The notes under the pieces: model-generated
Told to the model about the DNA's origin: nothing
The model's input: the letters and a program-made list of their open reading frames with translations, nothing else
The model's database searches: none
Program-made: the position numbers and the translations under genes
Shown: piece by piece, positions 46,264 through 59,800 of the stretch
Numbering within the stretch: position 1 is the stretch's first letter
Layout: every line of letters begins with the position of its first letter
DNA from: Coix lacryma-jobi var. lacryma-jobi
Lineage: Eukaryota > Streptophyta > Magnoliopsida > Poales > Poaceae
Length of the DNA stretch: 64,000 nt
Assembly: GCA_009763385.1 (NCBI GenBank)
Contig: CM019825.1
Coordinates: 117,981,131-118,045,130, forward strand
Reading direction: 5' to 3'

Positions 46264-49200
46264 CTAAAAGGGGAAACACACACCGAGCTCACCCCTCAAC
46301 CGATTAAAGGTTGATTCGTCTAAAGGCTTGGTGAAAATATCAGCCAGCTGATGATGAGTATCGACATGGCGAAGGTCGATATCACCCTTCTCTTGGTGGT
46401 CACGCAGAAAGTGAAAGCGCACATCAATGTGTTTGGTCTTCAAGTGAAGCACGGGGTTCTTAGCAACGCTAATCGCACTCGTGCTGTCACAAAGCAAAGG
46501 AACACGAGAAAAGCTTAGACCAAAATCACGCAAAGTGGCCATCATCCAAAGCAATTGAGAACAGTAGCTAGCCGCAGCAACGTATTCAGCCTCTGTGGTA
46601 GACTGAGCGACACTAGACTGCTTGCGAGAAGACCACGATACAAGAGAAAATCCAATAAACTGGCAAGTCCCAGAAGTGGACTTGCGCTCGACACGGCAAC
46701 CAGCAAAATCGGCATCGGAATAACCGCAAAGGGAGAGGGTGGAGGAAGCTGAATACCAAATCCCGAACTCAGGTGAGAAACGAAGGTACCTGAAAATGCG
46801 CTTCACCGCCTGACGGTGAGAAGTGCGTGGCGACGCCTGAAAGCGCGCGCACAGACACAACGCGAACTGGATGTCTGGGCGTGTCGCCGTCAGGTAGAGC
46901 AGCGACCCGATCATGCTTCGGTACTCCTTCTTGTCCACAACTTCTCCATCCTTATCCGCATCCAGGGCCGTCGTGGTCGACATGGGTGTTGGAAGAGGTT
47001 TAGCCTCACCCATATCGAACCTCTTCAGCAAGTCCTTGGTGTACTTGCCCCGGTGCACAAACGTCCCTTCTCGGGATTGCTTGATTTGCAACCCGAGGAA
47101 AAACGTCAACTCGCCAATCATGCTCATCTCAAATTCCCTGCTCATAGTGTCTGCAAACTTGGCAACCAAAGCGTGAGAAGAACCACCGAAAATGATATCA
47201 TCCATGTAAATTTGGACCAAGAGAGTATTAGTGCCTTGCTTGAGGAGAAAGAGCGTTTTGTCTACACATCCCATTTTAAAACCCTTAGCAAGCAAAAAGG
47301 TTTTCAACCTATGATACCAGGCTCTAGGGGCTTGTTTCAAACCATATAAAGCTTTGTGGAGTTTAAAAACATGGTTTGGATACTTGGGATTTTCAAAACC
47401 GGGGGGTTGTCTAACATACACCTCCTCTTCAATGTAGCCGTTTAAGAAGGCACTCTTGACATCCATTTGAAAAAGTTTGAAACCTTTGGATGCAGCAAAA
47501 GCCAAGAGTATCCTAATAGCCTCCAAACGCGCTACAGGAGAAAAAGTCTCCTCATAGTCTATCCCCTCCTTCTGACTATATCCCTGGGCTATGAGTCTGG
47601 CCTTGTTTCTCACAACATGGCCATCTTCTCCCTGTTTGTTTTTGAAAACCCATTTTGTCCCAATAGGATGACACTCAGAAGGTGGAGACACCAGAACCCA
47701 AACCCGATTTCTCTCAAAGTTTTCTAACTCCTCATGCATGGCATTGACCCAATCCGGATCCGTCAAAGCGTGTCCAACATCCCGGGGTTCAAAATCAGCA
47801 ACAAATGCAGAATGAGCAAAATGAGAGATTTGCCTTGACCGGGTGACGCGCTCGTCGATGCTGCCGATCATCTGCTGAGGCGGGTGCTGGCGCTGAATGT
47901 GTCGTGGCGCCTCCCTGGCCGAAGTGGCCTCCCCCTCAACAGCAGCTGGTGCCTCCCTAGGTACAAAAGGTACCGCTCGGGGTGGCGGATCCCACGGCCC
48001 CCAGAAAGAAGACGTGTCGGGGCCGTGAGTCGTCGTAGAAGCCGCTCCTTGCGGCAAAGCAGGTGGAGGGGGTGCTGGATCATCCATACCTTCAGCACCC
48101 TCGTTCTCGTCATCAAAAAGAGGCTCACCGACCTCGTGATCACCTGCACGCTCAAAACGAGAAGAAGGACAAACCATGGTCTCGTCGAAGGTGACATCGG
48201 ATGTCTCCATGACTCGGTTAGTGTCAAGGTTAAGTACACGATAAGCTCGAGTGTGAGTGCCATAACCCAAAAACACACCGTCAGAAGAATGAGACTCAAA
48301 CTTGTCCAGGTTGCCCTTTTTGAGTATAAAACAATGGCAACCAAAAACTCGAAAATAACTCACCTTGGGGAGTTTTCCAAAACGCAACTCATAAGAGGTC
48401 TTTTTCAAGAAAGATTGAAGAAAAATGCGATTGGAAATATAGCATGCAGTGCTCATAGCTTCGGCCCAATATCGCCTAGGAGTCCTATGCTCATCGAGCA
48501 TCGTCCTGGCCATCTCTACAAGGGTCCGATTTTTCCTCTCTACAACACCATTCTGAGGGGGTGTGTAGGGGGAAGAAAACTGATGCTCTAAACCCAAAGA
48601 GTTACAAAACTTCTCAAAATCCAAATTCTTGAATTCGGAACCATTATCACTCCTAATAGCTCGCATCGAGTTCAAGGGGAACTCGTTCTGAAGACACAAA
48701 ATCAGATTGCGAGCGAAGGAGAAAGTCTCGGTCTTCTTAGCTAAAAAGAAGACCCACGAATATCTCGAAAAGTCGTCAACAACAACAAGCACATACCACT
48801 TCCCCCCAACCGAGCTCACCCGAGCCGGACCAACAAGGTCCATGTGCAAAAGCTCTCCAGGGCGCTTGGTCATGACCTGAGTCACTGGATGGTGGGGAGC
48901 GGCAACCATCTTCCCATGTCTACAAGAGTGGGAAACAAGATCCTTCTCCATTCACAACTTGGGCAATCCTCGGATTAGGCCAAGTGAGCTAAGTCTTGCA
49001 AGCAAGTCGAAGCTCAAATGTCCTAGTCTCCTATGCCACTTCCAAAGATCAAAAGAAGAATGCCCAGCCACAAGACAACGAGAAGTGCCAAAAGACTCCG
49101 AGAAATTCGCACGAAAGACTTTTCCAAAGGGCGAAATCAAACACACAAGATTGCCCTGAGGATCCAAAATACGACTGAGATTCGGTTTAAAACGAATCTC

Positions 49201-49470
49201 ATAGTCGTCGTCAAAGAGTTGCGAAACAGAAAGAAGGTTAAAAAGCAAGTTAGAAACAAGAGCAACATCGCGCAACACAAAGTGCTCATTAACTTACACC
49301 GACCCACGAGACAAAACCTTACCTTTGCTGTTGTCGCTGAAGGTGATAAACTCCTTTCCGGCGACTGGACTAAGACTGGAGAATCACTTGGCGTTTCCGG
49401 TCATGTGCCTCGAGCAACCGGAATCCACCAGCCAAACGTTCTCCAATCGTTTTACCTACATCAATAAAAA
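46264..49470 (-). pseudogene. pol of Sirevirus B
   Basis: Protease DSGCSRHMTG (near 49425), then stops at NAK*FSS and SRGSV*VNE and at PKL*MEKD (48952). An uninterrupted 895-codon stretch (46264-48951) follows with the integrase core (RSDNGSEF, NGVVERKNRTL), RT (VKSAFLNGYIEEEV, catalytic YMDDIIFGG with Met in the variable position), RNase H (CDSTSAISVAKN) and the C-terminal KHIDVRFHFLRDH. The single long frame shows recent origin, but the protease region is inactive. The gene reads directly into the 3' untranslated region. Confidence 0.9.
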
Positions 49471-49581
49471 GACATAGGGTGAGCATACGGTCCAACACTG
49501 GGGTTAGTGAAGTAAGGGGAATACCAGTGTTGGGCCGACTGCTCAAAAGAACGGTTAACAGAAAAACCATTCCTAGCACGT

Positions 49582-52091
49582 CTACGAGAAAGAGCGATCA
49601 CCACGCTGACGAAAATGTGGTCCGCTAGGGAAAGAGCGCTCACCGCGATACTCAAAACGCGGTGGGGGAAAACGCTCAACTACAAAGCCACCGCCACGGG
49701 GTCCATAGCCTACAACAGCAGGCTCCCGCCGGGCATGCTCTCTACGAGGCCTAGGCCTAGGAACTTGAGGCACTGCACCTCTAGTCCTAGCAGCTCTCCT
49801 TGGAGCTCTCCTCTGAACATTCGGTACATGTACATCATGGAAAGGATGGTACATGTCCGGGTTGTTCATCTCCCTAGCACGGCGCGCCTCTCTCTTGCGC
49901 CGAAAGCAGAACTCGCTCAAGTGTCCATCTCTCCCACAGTGCTCACAATGGTACCTCACCGCTCTCAAAGGGGGTTGTTGGTACACACGGTTGTGGGTTT
50001 GGATCACTTTGCCCTTCTGTGGCAACAGCTCCTCGTGAATAGGTGGCATCGTATCAAGCTTATTCTTCAAGTGGTTGGGTTTGGGATGCCACACTTGGTT
50101 CTTGGGTGGAGCTCTCGGAGGTTCTTCAAACACTCCGTCCTTGGTGTTGGGCTTGAGCGGCTCTTTGGGTGGAAGCTTGGTAAGTTTAGGAGTAGTGGTG
50201 GAGTTGGGCTTCTCACTCGGGTTCAGACCACTCAACTCTCCAATCTTTCCAAAAGCAGAAACATCAACACCCGGAGCAAAACCTACACCAGGACCTCCAG
50301 CAGCTCGCTTGAATTGGGAGATCATCATCCCGAGCTGCGGCTCACCACAAGACACCCATGACAAGATGGTCCGAAGGTATGTGTTTTCCTCCTCGGTTTG
50401 CATCTTGTCATGCTTCACATTAGCAATCTCCATCTCCAAACCCTCACACAACGCGCACCTAGTCTCACAAGTGCTACCCGAGCTGGCCTCTTCAAGAGAC
50501 ACAATCTTGGCATTCTTCTCTGCCAACTCGGATTGCAAGACAGGACAAGTCTTGCACGCACCCAACAGCGAGGGTCCAGCCTTCAGCTCATCCACCTCTC
50601 CTACCAACGCAGCATACTTCCCTCTCAAAGTGAGAAGGTCAGTCATGTGCGTGGTGCACATCTCACACTCCACCTCCTCAGAAACGACCACGGTGGACTT
50701 AGCAAACTCAAGCTCTCTCACCGTGTCCTCCCACTTCTGCCTAAACTCCTTGCGCTCTCTAGCAGCACGCCTAAGCAACTTGTCCTGACTAAGCAAGGCG
50801 GCAGTAAGCTTCTCGACCTCAGCAGAAAGATCGTCGTGGGTGAGAGATACCTGGGAGGTGTTGTCGTCATCGTCGTTCCGAGGGGAGTTCACCAGCTCGT
50901 CGTCGACCTCCTTGCCGAGGGCCATGGTGCAGAAGCCGTCATCGTCGGCGAAGAAGCAGAGACTGTTGAGCTTGTCCTCAATCCTCTTCTTCTTCTCGGA
51001 CTCGTCGTCGCTTGAGGAAGCAGAGTCATCGTCTGAGTCGTCGACGTCGCTGAGCGTGGCGAAGAACGCACGCTGCTCAGCTTGGGCCTTCTCCAAGTAC
51101 TTGGTCTTGATGTACTCCTTGTTGAAGCCGCCCTTCCGCTTGTGCCTTGCGGGGACGTACTTCTCCTTGTGCTTGCCAGAGTCGTACTTGTGCCCATGAT
51201 CGCCCTTCCCAGAATGCTTGTTCTTCTTGGGACAGTTGGCGATGAAGTGGTCGGGGTCGCCGCACTCGTAGCATCCCGAGCGTCCTCCTCCGCGGCGACG
51301 GTTCATGCGGTTGTTGTGAAACCGCGAGAACCGGTTGGCAAGCAAAGCCAACTCGTCGTCTCCCAACGACTCCAACTGCTCCTCTGTGACAGAAAGAAGA
51401 GAGTGCAAAGCAAAGCCTCCAGAGGGGTTAGCAGAAGAGCCAGAAAGCAAAGCCATCGACGGGCCAGAAGGATTTTCATAAGAAGCCCTCGCCATGGCAT
51501 CGATCTCACTGGACTTGAGCTTACTGAAGAGCTCATCGCACGTGAGGGTCTCATAGTTAGGTGATTCGATGATCGCCTGAACTTTGGAATCCCACACCGA
51601 CCGATCAAGAGTATGCAAAAGATTCAAAGCCCTCTCATGATCGTCAAAAGGAAACAGCTCCTTGTTAGCCCTCATCCTGTTGACAATCACCTAAAAACGA
51701 GCGAATAAACTTTCTATGCTCTCGCCAGGCATATGTCGAAAGTTCTCATACTCTCGCTTCAACGACTCATAGAGTCAGGTTTTGACTTGAGAGGTTCCCT
51801 CATGGAAACGCATGAGGGTGACCCAAATCTCCCGAGCCGTAGCGAGGTGAGAAACACGATCAAACTCACTCATGCTCAAACATGAGAAAAGAGCATTATG
51901 TGCTCGGCTATTGGCATCGTGCTCATCGATCTGATGCTGAGTCACACGAGCAGCCAAGACAACGTAATCAGCAGAGTTGCAAATATCCCAAATGGAAGCA
52001 CCCAAACTCTGCAGATAGGCCGACATGCGTATCTTCCAATACGCATAGTTCGTTCCATCGAAAACGGCGGTTTGCCCACGCCACGATCCAT
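49582..52091 (-). pseudogene. gag of Sirevirus B
   Basis: ATG at 52091 (MDRGVGKPPF), then a one-base loss near 52062 shifts the frame. Stops lie at 51775 (QVKT*LYE) and near 51691 (ARF*VIV, a Gln codon turned into TAG). The remaining 702 codons are open. Two CCHC knuckles: CYECGDPDHFIANC (about 51240-51280) and CEHCGRDGHLSEFC (about 49910-49950). An Asp/Ser-rich stretch and a long coiled-coil-like region lie between them, and the C-terminus is Arg/Pro-rich. Closely similar to gag of P. Confidence 0.88.
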
Positions 52092-52136
52092 GTTGCCTTC
52101 TGTGGATCTGGAACCGGCTAAGGTGGAAGATCCTTA

Positions 52137-52445
52137 CACTAGTACAGAACAGGCCTATTGCCCCGGGCCATTTTGGCCTTTAGCCCCGGACATGGAGCCG
52201 GGGCTAAGGAATCGGGACTAAAGCCCCGACCTTTAGCCCCGGTTCCATGGCCCGGGGCTAATGGAGGGACCTTTAGCCCCGGTTGGTAACACCAACCGGG
52301 ACTAAAGAGGCCAGCCACGGTGGCCCGGCTGGAGGCCCCTTTAGTCCCGGTTGGTGTTACCAACCGGGACTAAAGGGGCCTCCAGCCGGGCAAACCGTTG
52401 CTGGCCTCTTTAGCCCCGGTTGGTGTTACCAACCGGGGCTAAAGG
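52137..52445. repeat. Left subterminal repeat block of the CACTA element
   Basis: Repeated inverted units TTTAGCCCCGGTTGGTGTTA and their inverse (…ACCGGGGCTAAAG), the usual binding sites of the CACTA accessory protein (TNPA-type) in related elements. Abundant in grass genomes. Confidence 0.85.
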
Positions 52446-52779
52446 TCCATCTGCTTTTTTCTTTTTTCTTTTTCTGTTCTTTTCAATTGGTTATTGTTTT
52501 TGGTTTTACAATTACATTAGGTTTTCTAATACGTATTCTTCGCTGCTAATATATTCTATTATATTAGGCCAGTTTCAAATACACGTATTATTCTTCGCTG
52601 CTAATAAATATATATAAACACATAAAATTTACAATTACACACAAATGAAATATGAAACTATACATATATATATATATTATAGAGCTAGCTATACACACAT
52701 ATGTACATAAAATATACAACATTATCCATCATGCATGCTTAACTTGATATTTACACACAAATATAATACCGTTCCTAAC

Positions 52780-54902
52780 TTAGAGGTCATACAAGTGTTC
52801 ATCTTGGTTTGGCTTCATTGGTTCGTCTTTATTAAACCAATACTCGGTGCCAGACTTAAGGACATGGTCATTAAGGAAGCCCGCGATGGTCTCTTGAATT
52901 GCTTTGAGGCGGACCTTATCCATCACCTGGTTCTTCAACCATGTCTCCTTCAATTTGGATTAAAATAAAAAGAAAGTATTAACATACATAATATTTATGT
53001 AATAGCAACAAAAAATAAAATAAATTTATTTACATGTTACGTACTTGCTGACTCTGTAAAGGAGTTCTTTTTTCATACACCGTCAGAAACTCGCAAACAT
53101 AGTACCCACATAAATTGTTTCCCGGTGACTGCCGTAGAACCAACTGTACAATATGTAAAAAGAGTACTCTCGGTTGAGCGTGCGTCTGCTGAGTGATGCT
53201 AATTAAGGTAAAGAGGCGGGGAGGTACTCTACAACTTACATTTAGGAGTAGAGGATCACGAAGTTGCGCTTTCAGATCCGGACGGTGTTTCTGAACAAAC
53301 CAAGTCCAAACCCTTCACAATAATTGGAACGTTAATTAACTATTGCAGAGTTAAAGAGCTATAGCAAGAATCAATATTTAAATATCACATTACCCTCGGA
53401 TAATATTAATCATATCTTGGTAATCTTCTTGTGGTTTTCTCAGAGAGTCATAGATTAGCAAACGACTCTCGTGGAGATCGATCACCATTAGAATCCAGTG
53501 AAAACTGCATTTATGTTTATATAGTCAACACATATATATATCTTTATGTCAACCTATAATAAAATGTGCATATGATAACAAAACTCACCTAAAGTTGTAG
53601 GGGAATAGTATATATCTTTTGTCCCTTTGGTTTACCAAGAACCTCCGCAAATTACTCTCTGTTTGAGTTTTCCATGCATCCGAGTGAGTATTGCTTGGGT
53701 GCTTGAAGATGATATATGGATCGATGAAACCAATCTCCTTGTCATTTTTATGCCTTAGTTGTCTCATCATGTTTCTGCACATGTTTACAAACACTTGCTA
53801 GCAGTGTGAGGATAATTACTTATACATCATAAGCTAAAGTGAGATTATTAAAGGAAACAATCACTTACAGGCAAAAGCAGCTGACGAGAGATTTGTCGAG
53901 AGCGTCCATGTGGCAGAGCTGATGTAACTCATTAAACTGAACATATATGATGTCATCACCACGGAAGTAATCATGGTCTCTAATTCTGACGCAAATGTAG
54001 TCATCAGCTTTTCTGCCACACGCCGTAAGGTACCACTGATTTAGCAAGTGCATCTGTGTACCAAGATCCCTCAGGGCCGCTGGGTTGTATAGACTTTGGC
54101 CATATACATATGCCCTCTGCCATTTATCAACTTCTGGAGCACTTTTGATGCCTGCTTCTCCGAGTATGTTTTCCACATTCAAACCAGTTTCCTCGAAAAA
54201 TGCGAGCAGTTGCGCAGGATCAACATCTCCATATGCTCGTTGTATGATTTCCATGTTTGTACCGTATTCATTATCAACAACTAGATCTGGCACTGATTGC
54301 TTCTCTTGTTCCCCGAGCTGTGGGACACCCTTTCCTGCTCTCTTCTTTGCCTTCTTGGCCTCCTCAAGTGATTTGCTAAGTGTGCGATCATAGTCTGATT
54401 TTGGCGAAGCCTTACGGGCAGCACGTACCTTTTTTTGGTGAGCGTCCACAGTTTGCCTTAGTTTTTCAGGACGAACAAAAAGGTACGGCTTCTCCGGGTT
54501 TCGCTTTGCTCGACCACTAGCAATGGCAGCTTCGAAGAACTTGTTACAGTCTTTTTGCACTGCAGCGTCAGTCTCCTCCTCGGTCATGTCATATGCAAGT
54601 TTTGTCATCTTGGGAGCTGGTTTTCTCACAGGTGCTTTCTTCTTCGGAGGTGGTGGGGCTGACGCCTTTGTTTGTGTGACAGGCCTCTTCTTTGTTGGCG
54701 GTGGAGGTGTTGGAACCCGCCGTGGAGATGGGGCAGGTGGCGGTGTCGGAGCCCGCTTTGGAGGAGATGGTTGGGTCGGTGGCGGTGTTGGATCTCGTCG
54801 TGGAGGAGATGGGGCCGGTGGCGGCGTTGGATCACGCCGTGGGGGAGATGGGGCCGGTGGTCGGGGTTTAGTGTTTGGGGTTTCGGGTTTAGGGTTTCGG
54901 GT
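52780..54902 (-). CDS. CACTA second gene: Ulp1-like (C48) cysteine peptidase, spliced
   Basis: Exons on the minus strand: 54902-53869, 53774-53589, 53504-53394, 53312-53240, 53143-53045 and 52947-52780. All five introns are GT-AG and every phase fits, giving 556 residues to the TAA at 52780. The N-terminal part is a Pro-rich repeat (PPAPSPPRRDPTPP-type units), then a Lys-rich helical region. The C-terminal part is a Ulp1 fold: NFSFHW (catalytic His), IYDSLRK (Asp) and RQSPGNNLCGYYVCEF (Gln and Cys). Many grass CACTA elements carry such a gene; what it cleaves is unknown. The true start is unclear: a stop and an AG acceptor precede 54902, so a 5' exon may lie near 55883. Confidence 0.8.
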
Positions 54903-54919
54903 CTAGGTTTTGACAACAT

Positions 54920-55880
54920 TAAAAATAACGTATATTCATAAAGACCATATTCATAAAAATAATACTATGGACATAAACATATGTAAGTGATTATTCCATA
55001 AACATATACATGACCGATTTAAGTAAATGTTTACATATCATATCTAAGTGAACAAAAAAAATATATATCTAAGTGATTTTTCCATCAACATATATATGTA
55101 AATATATCTAAGTGAACCAAAATATATCTAAGTCATTATTCCTCCTCCATCTATCACATAGGACACACCGTTGACGAGAGGACGACGACGGACGGCGGCG
55201 AGGATGACGTCGCGGTGAGGACGACGTACGACCGACAGCGGCGAGGATGACGTCGCGGTGAGGATGACGTCGCGGCGAGGATGACGACGCGGTGAGGATG
55301 GCGGCGACGGACTACATGTGTAAACATACTATTTTGTTAGGGTAAAAACATTTTCTATACATATTTTCTATAAATATATATTCATTTTTCTATGAACATA
55401 TATAAATGTCCAAAGGAACACATGATTCATTCTTTTTTCTTTTTCTTTTTCTTATTCTTTTTCTATACACTGCACACACACGGCGAGCAGACCGGCCGGC
55501 GAGCACCACCACGGCGAGCAGACCGGCCGGCGAGCACACGCACACACAACACACGCACACACCGGCGAGCACCACCACGGCGAGGACGACGGCGCGCGGC
55601 GAACGGCGAGCACCACGACGAGGACGACGGCGCCGGCGAGCACCACGGCGAGGACGGCAGCGGCGCGCGGCGAACGGCGAGGACGAGGCGCGCGGCGGCG
55701 CGCCCGCGCGAGAGGAGACGCGGCGAGGGCCGAAGATCGACGGAGGGAGGAGGGCGGCGCGGGAGAGGACGACGGGGAGGCGGACGTCGGCGAGAGAGCT
55801 CGAGGAGGACGACGGAGGGAGGAGGCGGCGGCGTGGGAGGCGGCGGCTCGGGCGTCTGACGTCGATCTGAGGAAGGAGGG
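54920..55880. repeat. GC-rich minisatellites in the CACTA element
   Basis: GCGAGGATGACGTCGCGGTG-type units at about 55190-55310 and CGGCGAGCACCACGACGAGG-type units at about 55490-55700, set in AT-rich DNA. ORFs on both strands here are compositional. A first non-coding or coding exon of the peptidase gene could begin at 55883 (MPSFLRSTSDARA), but this is not supported by a domain. Confidence 0.55.
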
Positions 55881-55887
55881 CACTGTG

Positions 55888-56160
55888 CCCTATATAGGCG
55901 GGGAGGCTTTAGTCCCGGGCCGTGGCACCGCCCGAGACTAAAACACCTTTAGTCCCGGGGCGTAAGCCCACCCGGGACTAAAGGGGGGGACTTTTAGTCC
56001 CGGGTGGTGTTACGGCCCGGGACTAACACCTTTAGTCCCGGGGCGTAAGCCCACCCGGGACTAAAGGGGGGACTTTTAGTCCCGGGTGGTGTTACGGCCC
56101 GGGACTAAAGGTACCTTTAGTCTCGGGTGGTGCTACGGCCCGGGACTAAAGGGTCTTCTC
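55888..56160 (-). promoter_or_regulatory. Internal GTCCCGG repeat block with adjacent TATA box
   Basis: Five or more inverted units of TTTAGTCCCGGGTGGTGTTA and its inverse, like the element's ends, but placed between its two main genes. A TATA box (CTATATAGG, minus strand, 55889-55897) follows directly on the side of the peptidase gene, so the block probably belongs to that promoter. Confidence 0.65.
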
Positions 56161-56879
56161 CCGCCTTTATTTTTGGGTTTTCTGTGTTTTGGGTTTTGAA
56201 TTAGGTTTTGGGTATATTAATATGTTGTAATACTTGTTATTTGCATAGTAAATTCAATATTTGGCATAAAATTACTTAAAAATAACATTTGTGTTTCCTT
56301 TTACCTTATTGTATAGTAGAAAATTTTGTAACATAAATTCTTTTCTTTTCTTATAATAACAAATATAAATGTAAAGAAAAATTTATATTTTGTTAATGCA
56401 AAAATAAAATGTTAAATTTAAATATCTGAAACAACTGGTGCTCGATAGGAAAATATTTTTTGTATTATATGAACGTTAAATTTTGGGTTGTTTATCTTTT
56501 ATTGTCCAAATAAGTTGGCACGGGTGAGGCAACCAATAAGTTTATGTTTTTTCGGAGATGGTTTGCTACTTTTTCCGGTTTAACTGAATTACCGCACACT
56601 TGCACCCAATAATTATAGGTTCAATTGGGCCTACCAACAAAATAATCCAGAATGGAGCCAAACTTTTACCAACTTTTATCTCATTCGACATAGAAAAAAT
56701 GTAATAATTAAAATAATGATCAGAAAAATCTAACACCACTTGTGGGGCATCAAGTTGGGCTCATATGCTTGCCAAAAATAAATCAAGTCATTTCGACAAC
56801 GACATCAACGAACCATGACTATGCATAATCATTATTAGCTGTAATATATAATATTAGTTAAAACATCACTATATATATA
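56161..56879. other. AT-rich spacer downstream of the transposase gene
   Basis: No ORF or repeat recognised. It should contain the 3' untranslated region and terminator of the transposase transcript, which reads leftwards. Confidence 0.5.
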
Positions 56880-59800
56880 TCAAGCGGGTACACTGGTGAT
56901 CTTTTTCTTGACGTATGTTCCTTGGTCATGATCATGTCGTAACCATGGAGTCTCCTCAGCATTTAGCAGGATGCTTGGGTCTTTGGTAACACTGAAGGGC
57001 GGTATTCGGTCATCCCTTTCATAATCTTCTGACATGTCTGACTTGTCCTCAATTCCCACGATGTTTCTTTTTCCTGAAAGAACTATGTGGCGTTTGGGCT
57101 CTTTGGTTGATTTATCATCATTTTTCCCTCTCTTGGGTTTTGTAGACATGTCTTTCACGTAGAACACTTGAGTCACATCAGCAGCAAGGACGAATGGTTC
57201 ACCTTTGTATCCAATATTGTTGAGATCCACTGTTGTCATTCCATACTCCTTGTCAACTGTTACTCCGGCTCCGGTCGCCTTGACCCATTGGCATCGAAAC
57301 AAAGGGACTTTAAAATCAGGTGCGTAGTCTAGTTCCCAAATCTCCTCTATGCGGCCATAATATGTTTGCCTCTTCCCAGATGGGTCTGTGGCATCTACGC
57401 GAACACCACTGTTTTGGTTCGTGCTCCTTTGATCTTGGGCCATGGTGTAAAATGTGTTTCCATTGATCTCATACCCTTTGTACGTGAGGATGTGCCATGA
57501 CGGTTGCCTAGCCAACAAATATAGTTGCTCATCAATATTGTTATTACCCAGACATTCCTTTCGCAACCAAGTGCTAAAAGTATTCATGTGCTCACGTGTT
57601 ATCCAAACTTCATTCTTCTCTGGAAATTGGGATCGTAGGAACTCCTTGTGTACATCGATATATGGATCCACCACGGTTGAGTTTTGAAGAACTGTGTAGT
57701 GCGCTTTATTGAAATAATCATTCCCCGTACCGATATATGTTTTCTTCCCTAGTGTCTCCTTTCCACATAGCCTCCCCTCGTGCCGCGATTCAGGAACACC
57801 AATCGGGTCAAGGTCAGGAATGAAGTCAACACAGAACTCAATGACCTCCTCTGTCCCGTAGCCCTTGGCGATGCTTCCTTCTGGCCGAGCACGTTGGCGA
57901 ACATATTTTTTCAGTACTCCCATGAACCTCTCAAAGGGGAACATGTTGTGTAGGAACACAGGACCGAGAATATGAATCTCCTTGACCAGGTGAACTAGGA
58001 GGTGTGTCATGATATTAAAGAAGGATGGAGGAAACACCAACTCAAAGCTCACAAGACATTGAACCACATCATTCTGTAGAGTAGCCAGTTCTAGTGGATT
58101 AATTGCCTTCTGAGAAATTGCATTGAGGAATGCACAGAGCTTCACAGTGGCAAGACGTACATGTGGAGGTAGAATTCCTCTTAAAGCAACCGGAAGCAAT
58201 TGCGTCATAAGCACGTGGCAGTCATGCGACTTTAAGTTTAGGAATTTCTTCTCTTGCATATTTATTATTCCCTTTATATTGGAGGAGAATCCAGATGGGA
58301 CCTTGATGCTGTTTAGGCATTCAAACATGATTTCCTTCTCTTCATTGCTAAGAGTGTAGCTAGCAGGTCTTAAGTAATGGCGTCCATCATCTGTCTTCTC
58401 TGGATGTAGGTTGTCTCGTTCTTTCATGCGCTGCAACTCTTGTCGTGCTTCAAGTGTATCCTTAGACTTCCCATACACACCCATGAATCCTAGAAGGTTG
58501 ACACAAAGATTCTTTGTCAGGTGCATCACGTCGATCGCGTGGCGGACCTCTAGTACATGCCAATAGGGTAGCTCCCAAAATATTGACTTCTTCTTCCACA
58601 TGGGTGCGTGTCCCGTAGCGTCTTTCGGAACAGGTTCACTGCCCGTCCCCTTTCCAAAGACTACTTTCACATCCTTGATCATCTCAAGTACATCTTCCCC
58701 AGTTCTGTTGCGAGGCTTGCTCCGGTGGTCTGTCTCACCTTTAAAATGCTTGCCTTTCTTTCTAACCTGGTGATTCATCGAAAGAAATCGACGATGCCCA
58801 AGATACACTACCTTTCTACATTTTTTCAAATATACACTATCCATGTCATCAAAACAATGTGTGCATGCATTATATCCCTTGTTTGACTGTCCTGAAAGAT
58901 TACTTAGAGCAGGCCAATCATTGATTGTTACGAACAACAATGCTCGCAGGTCAAAGTGTTCCTGTTTGTAATCATCCCACACACGTACACCTGATTTACT
59001 CCATAAAAGTAGGAGTTCCTCAACTAATGGCCTCAGGTAGACATCGATATCGTTGCCAGGCTGCCTCGGGCCTTGGATGAGCACTGGCATCATAATGAAC
59101 TTTCGCTTCAAGCATAACCACGGAGGAAGGTTGTACATACATAGAGTAACAGGCCACGTGCTATGACTACTGCTCTGTTCCCCAAAAGGATTCATCCCGT
59201 CCGTACTTAAACCAAACCTTAAGTTTCTAGCATCTTTTGCAAATTCTGGGAATTCTCTGTCTATTGCTCTCCACTGGGACCCATCTGCAGGGTGTCTCAA
59301 CATGTTGTCTACCTTACGGTCTTCTTTGTGCCATCGCACCAACTTTGAATGGTCCTTGTTTCTGAACAGACGTTTCAGGCGTGGTATTATAGGAGCGTAC
59401 CACATAACCTTGGCAGGGATTTTCTTCCGGGGACGTTCTTCACCCTCAACATCGCCAGGGTCATCTCGCCTGATCTTATATCGTGACGCGTTACATACAG
59501 GGCATTCATCCAAATTCTCGTATTCCTTGCCACGGTACAGGATGCAGTCATTAGGACATGCATGTATCTTCTGGATTTCTAAACCCAAAGGACAGACCAC
59601 TTGTTTTGCTTCGTACGTAGTGCCGGGTAATTCGTTAGGCTTTGGAAGCATCTTTTGTTTTATAATCTTCAATAATTGTCCAAATGCCTTGTCAGATACA
59701 CCATTTTGTGCCTTCCATTGTAGCAACTCAAGTGTTGTACCCAACTTTTTTTGTCCATCCGCAGCAGACGGGTATAGTAATTTCCTGTGATCCTCTAGCA

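Noticed and set aside
49615..50361. Long plus-strand ORF of 248 codons.
   Set aside because: It is the antisense shadow of the B gag frame and has no recognisable domain.
54870..54906. Telomere-like TTTAGGG units.
   Set aside because: Only a few degenerate copies occur, just before the Pro-rich exon. At most a telobox-like motif, not an interstitial telomere array.
55392..55883. Arg- and Ala-rich ORFs on both strands in the CACTA element.
   Set aside because: They arise from GC-rich minisatellites. Only a possible first exon of the peptidase gene is kept as a suggestion.
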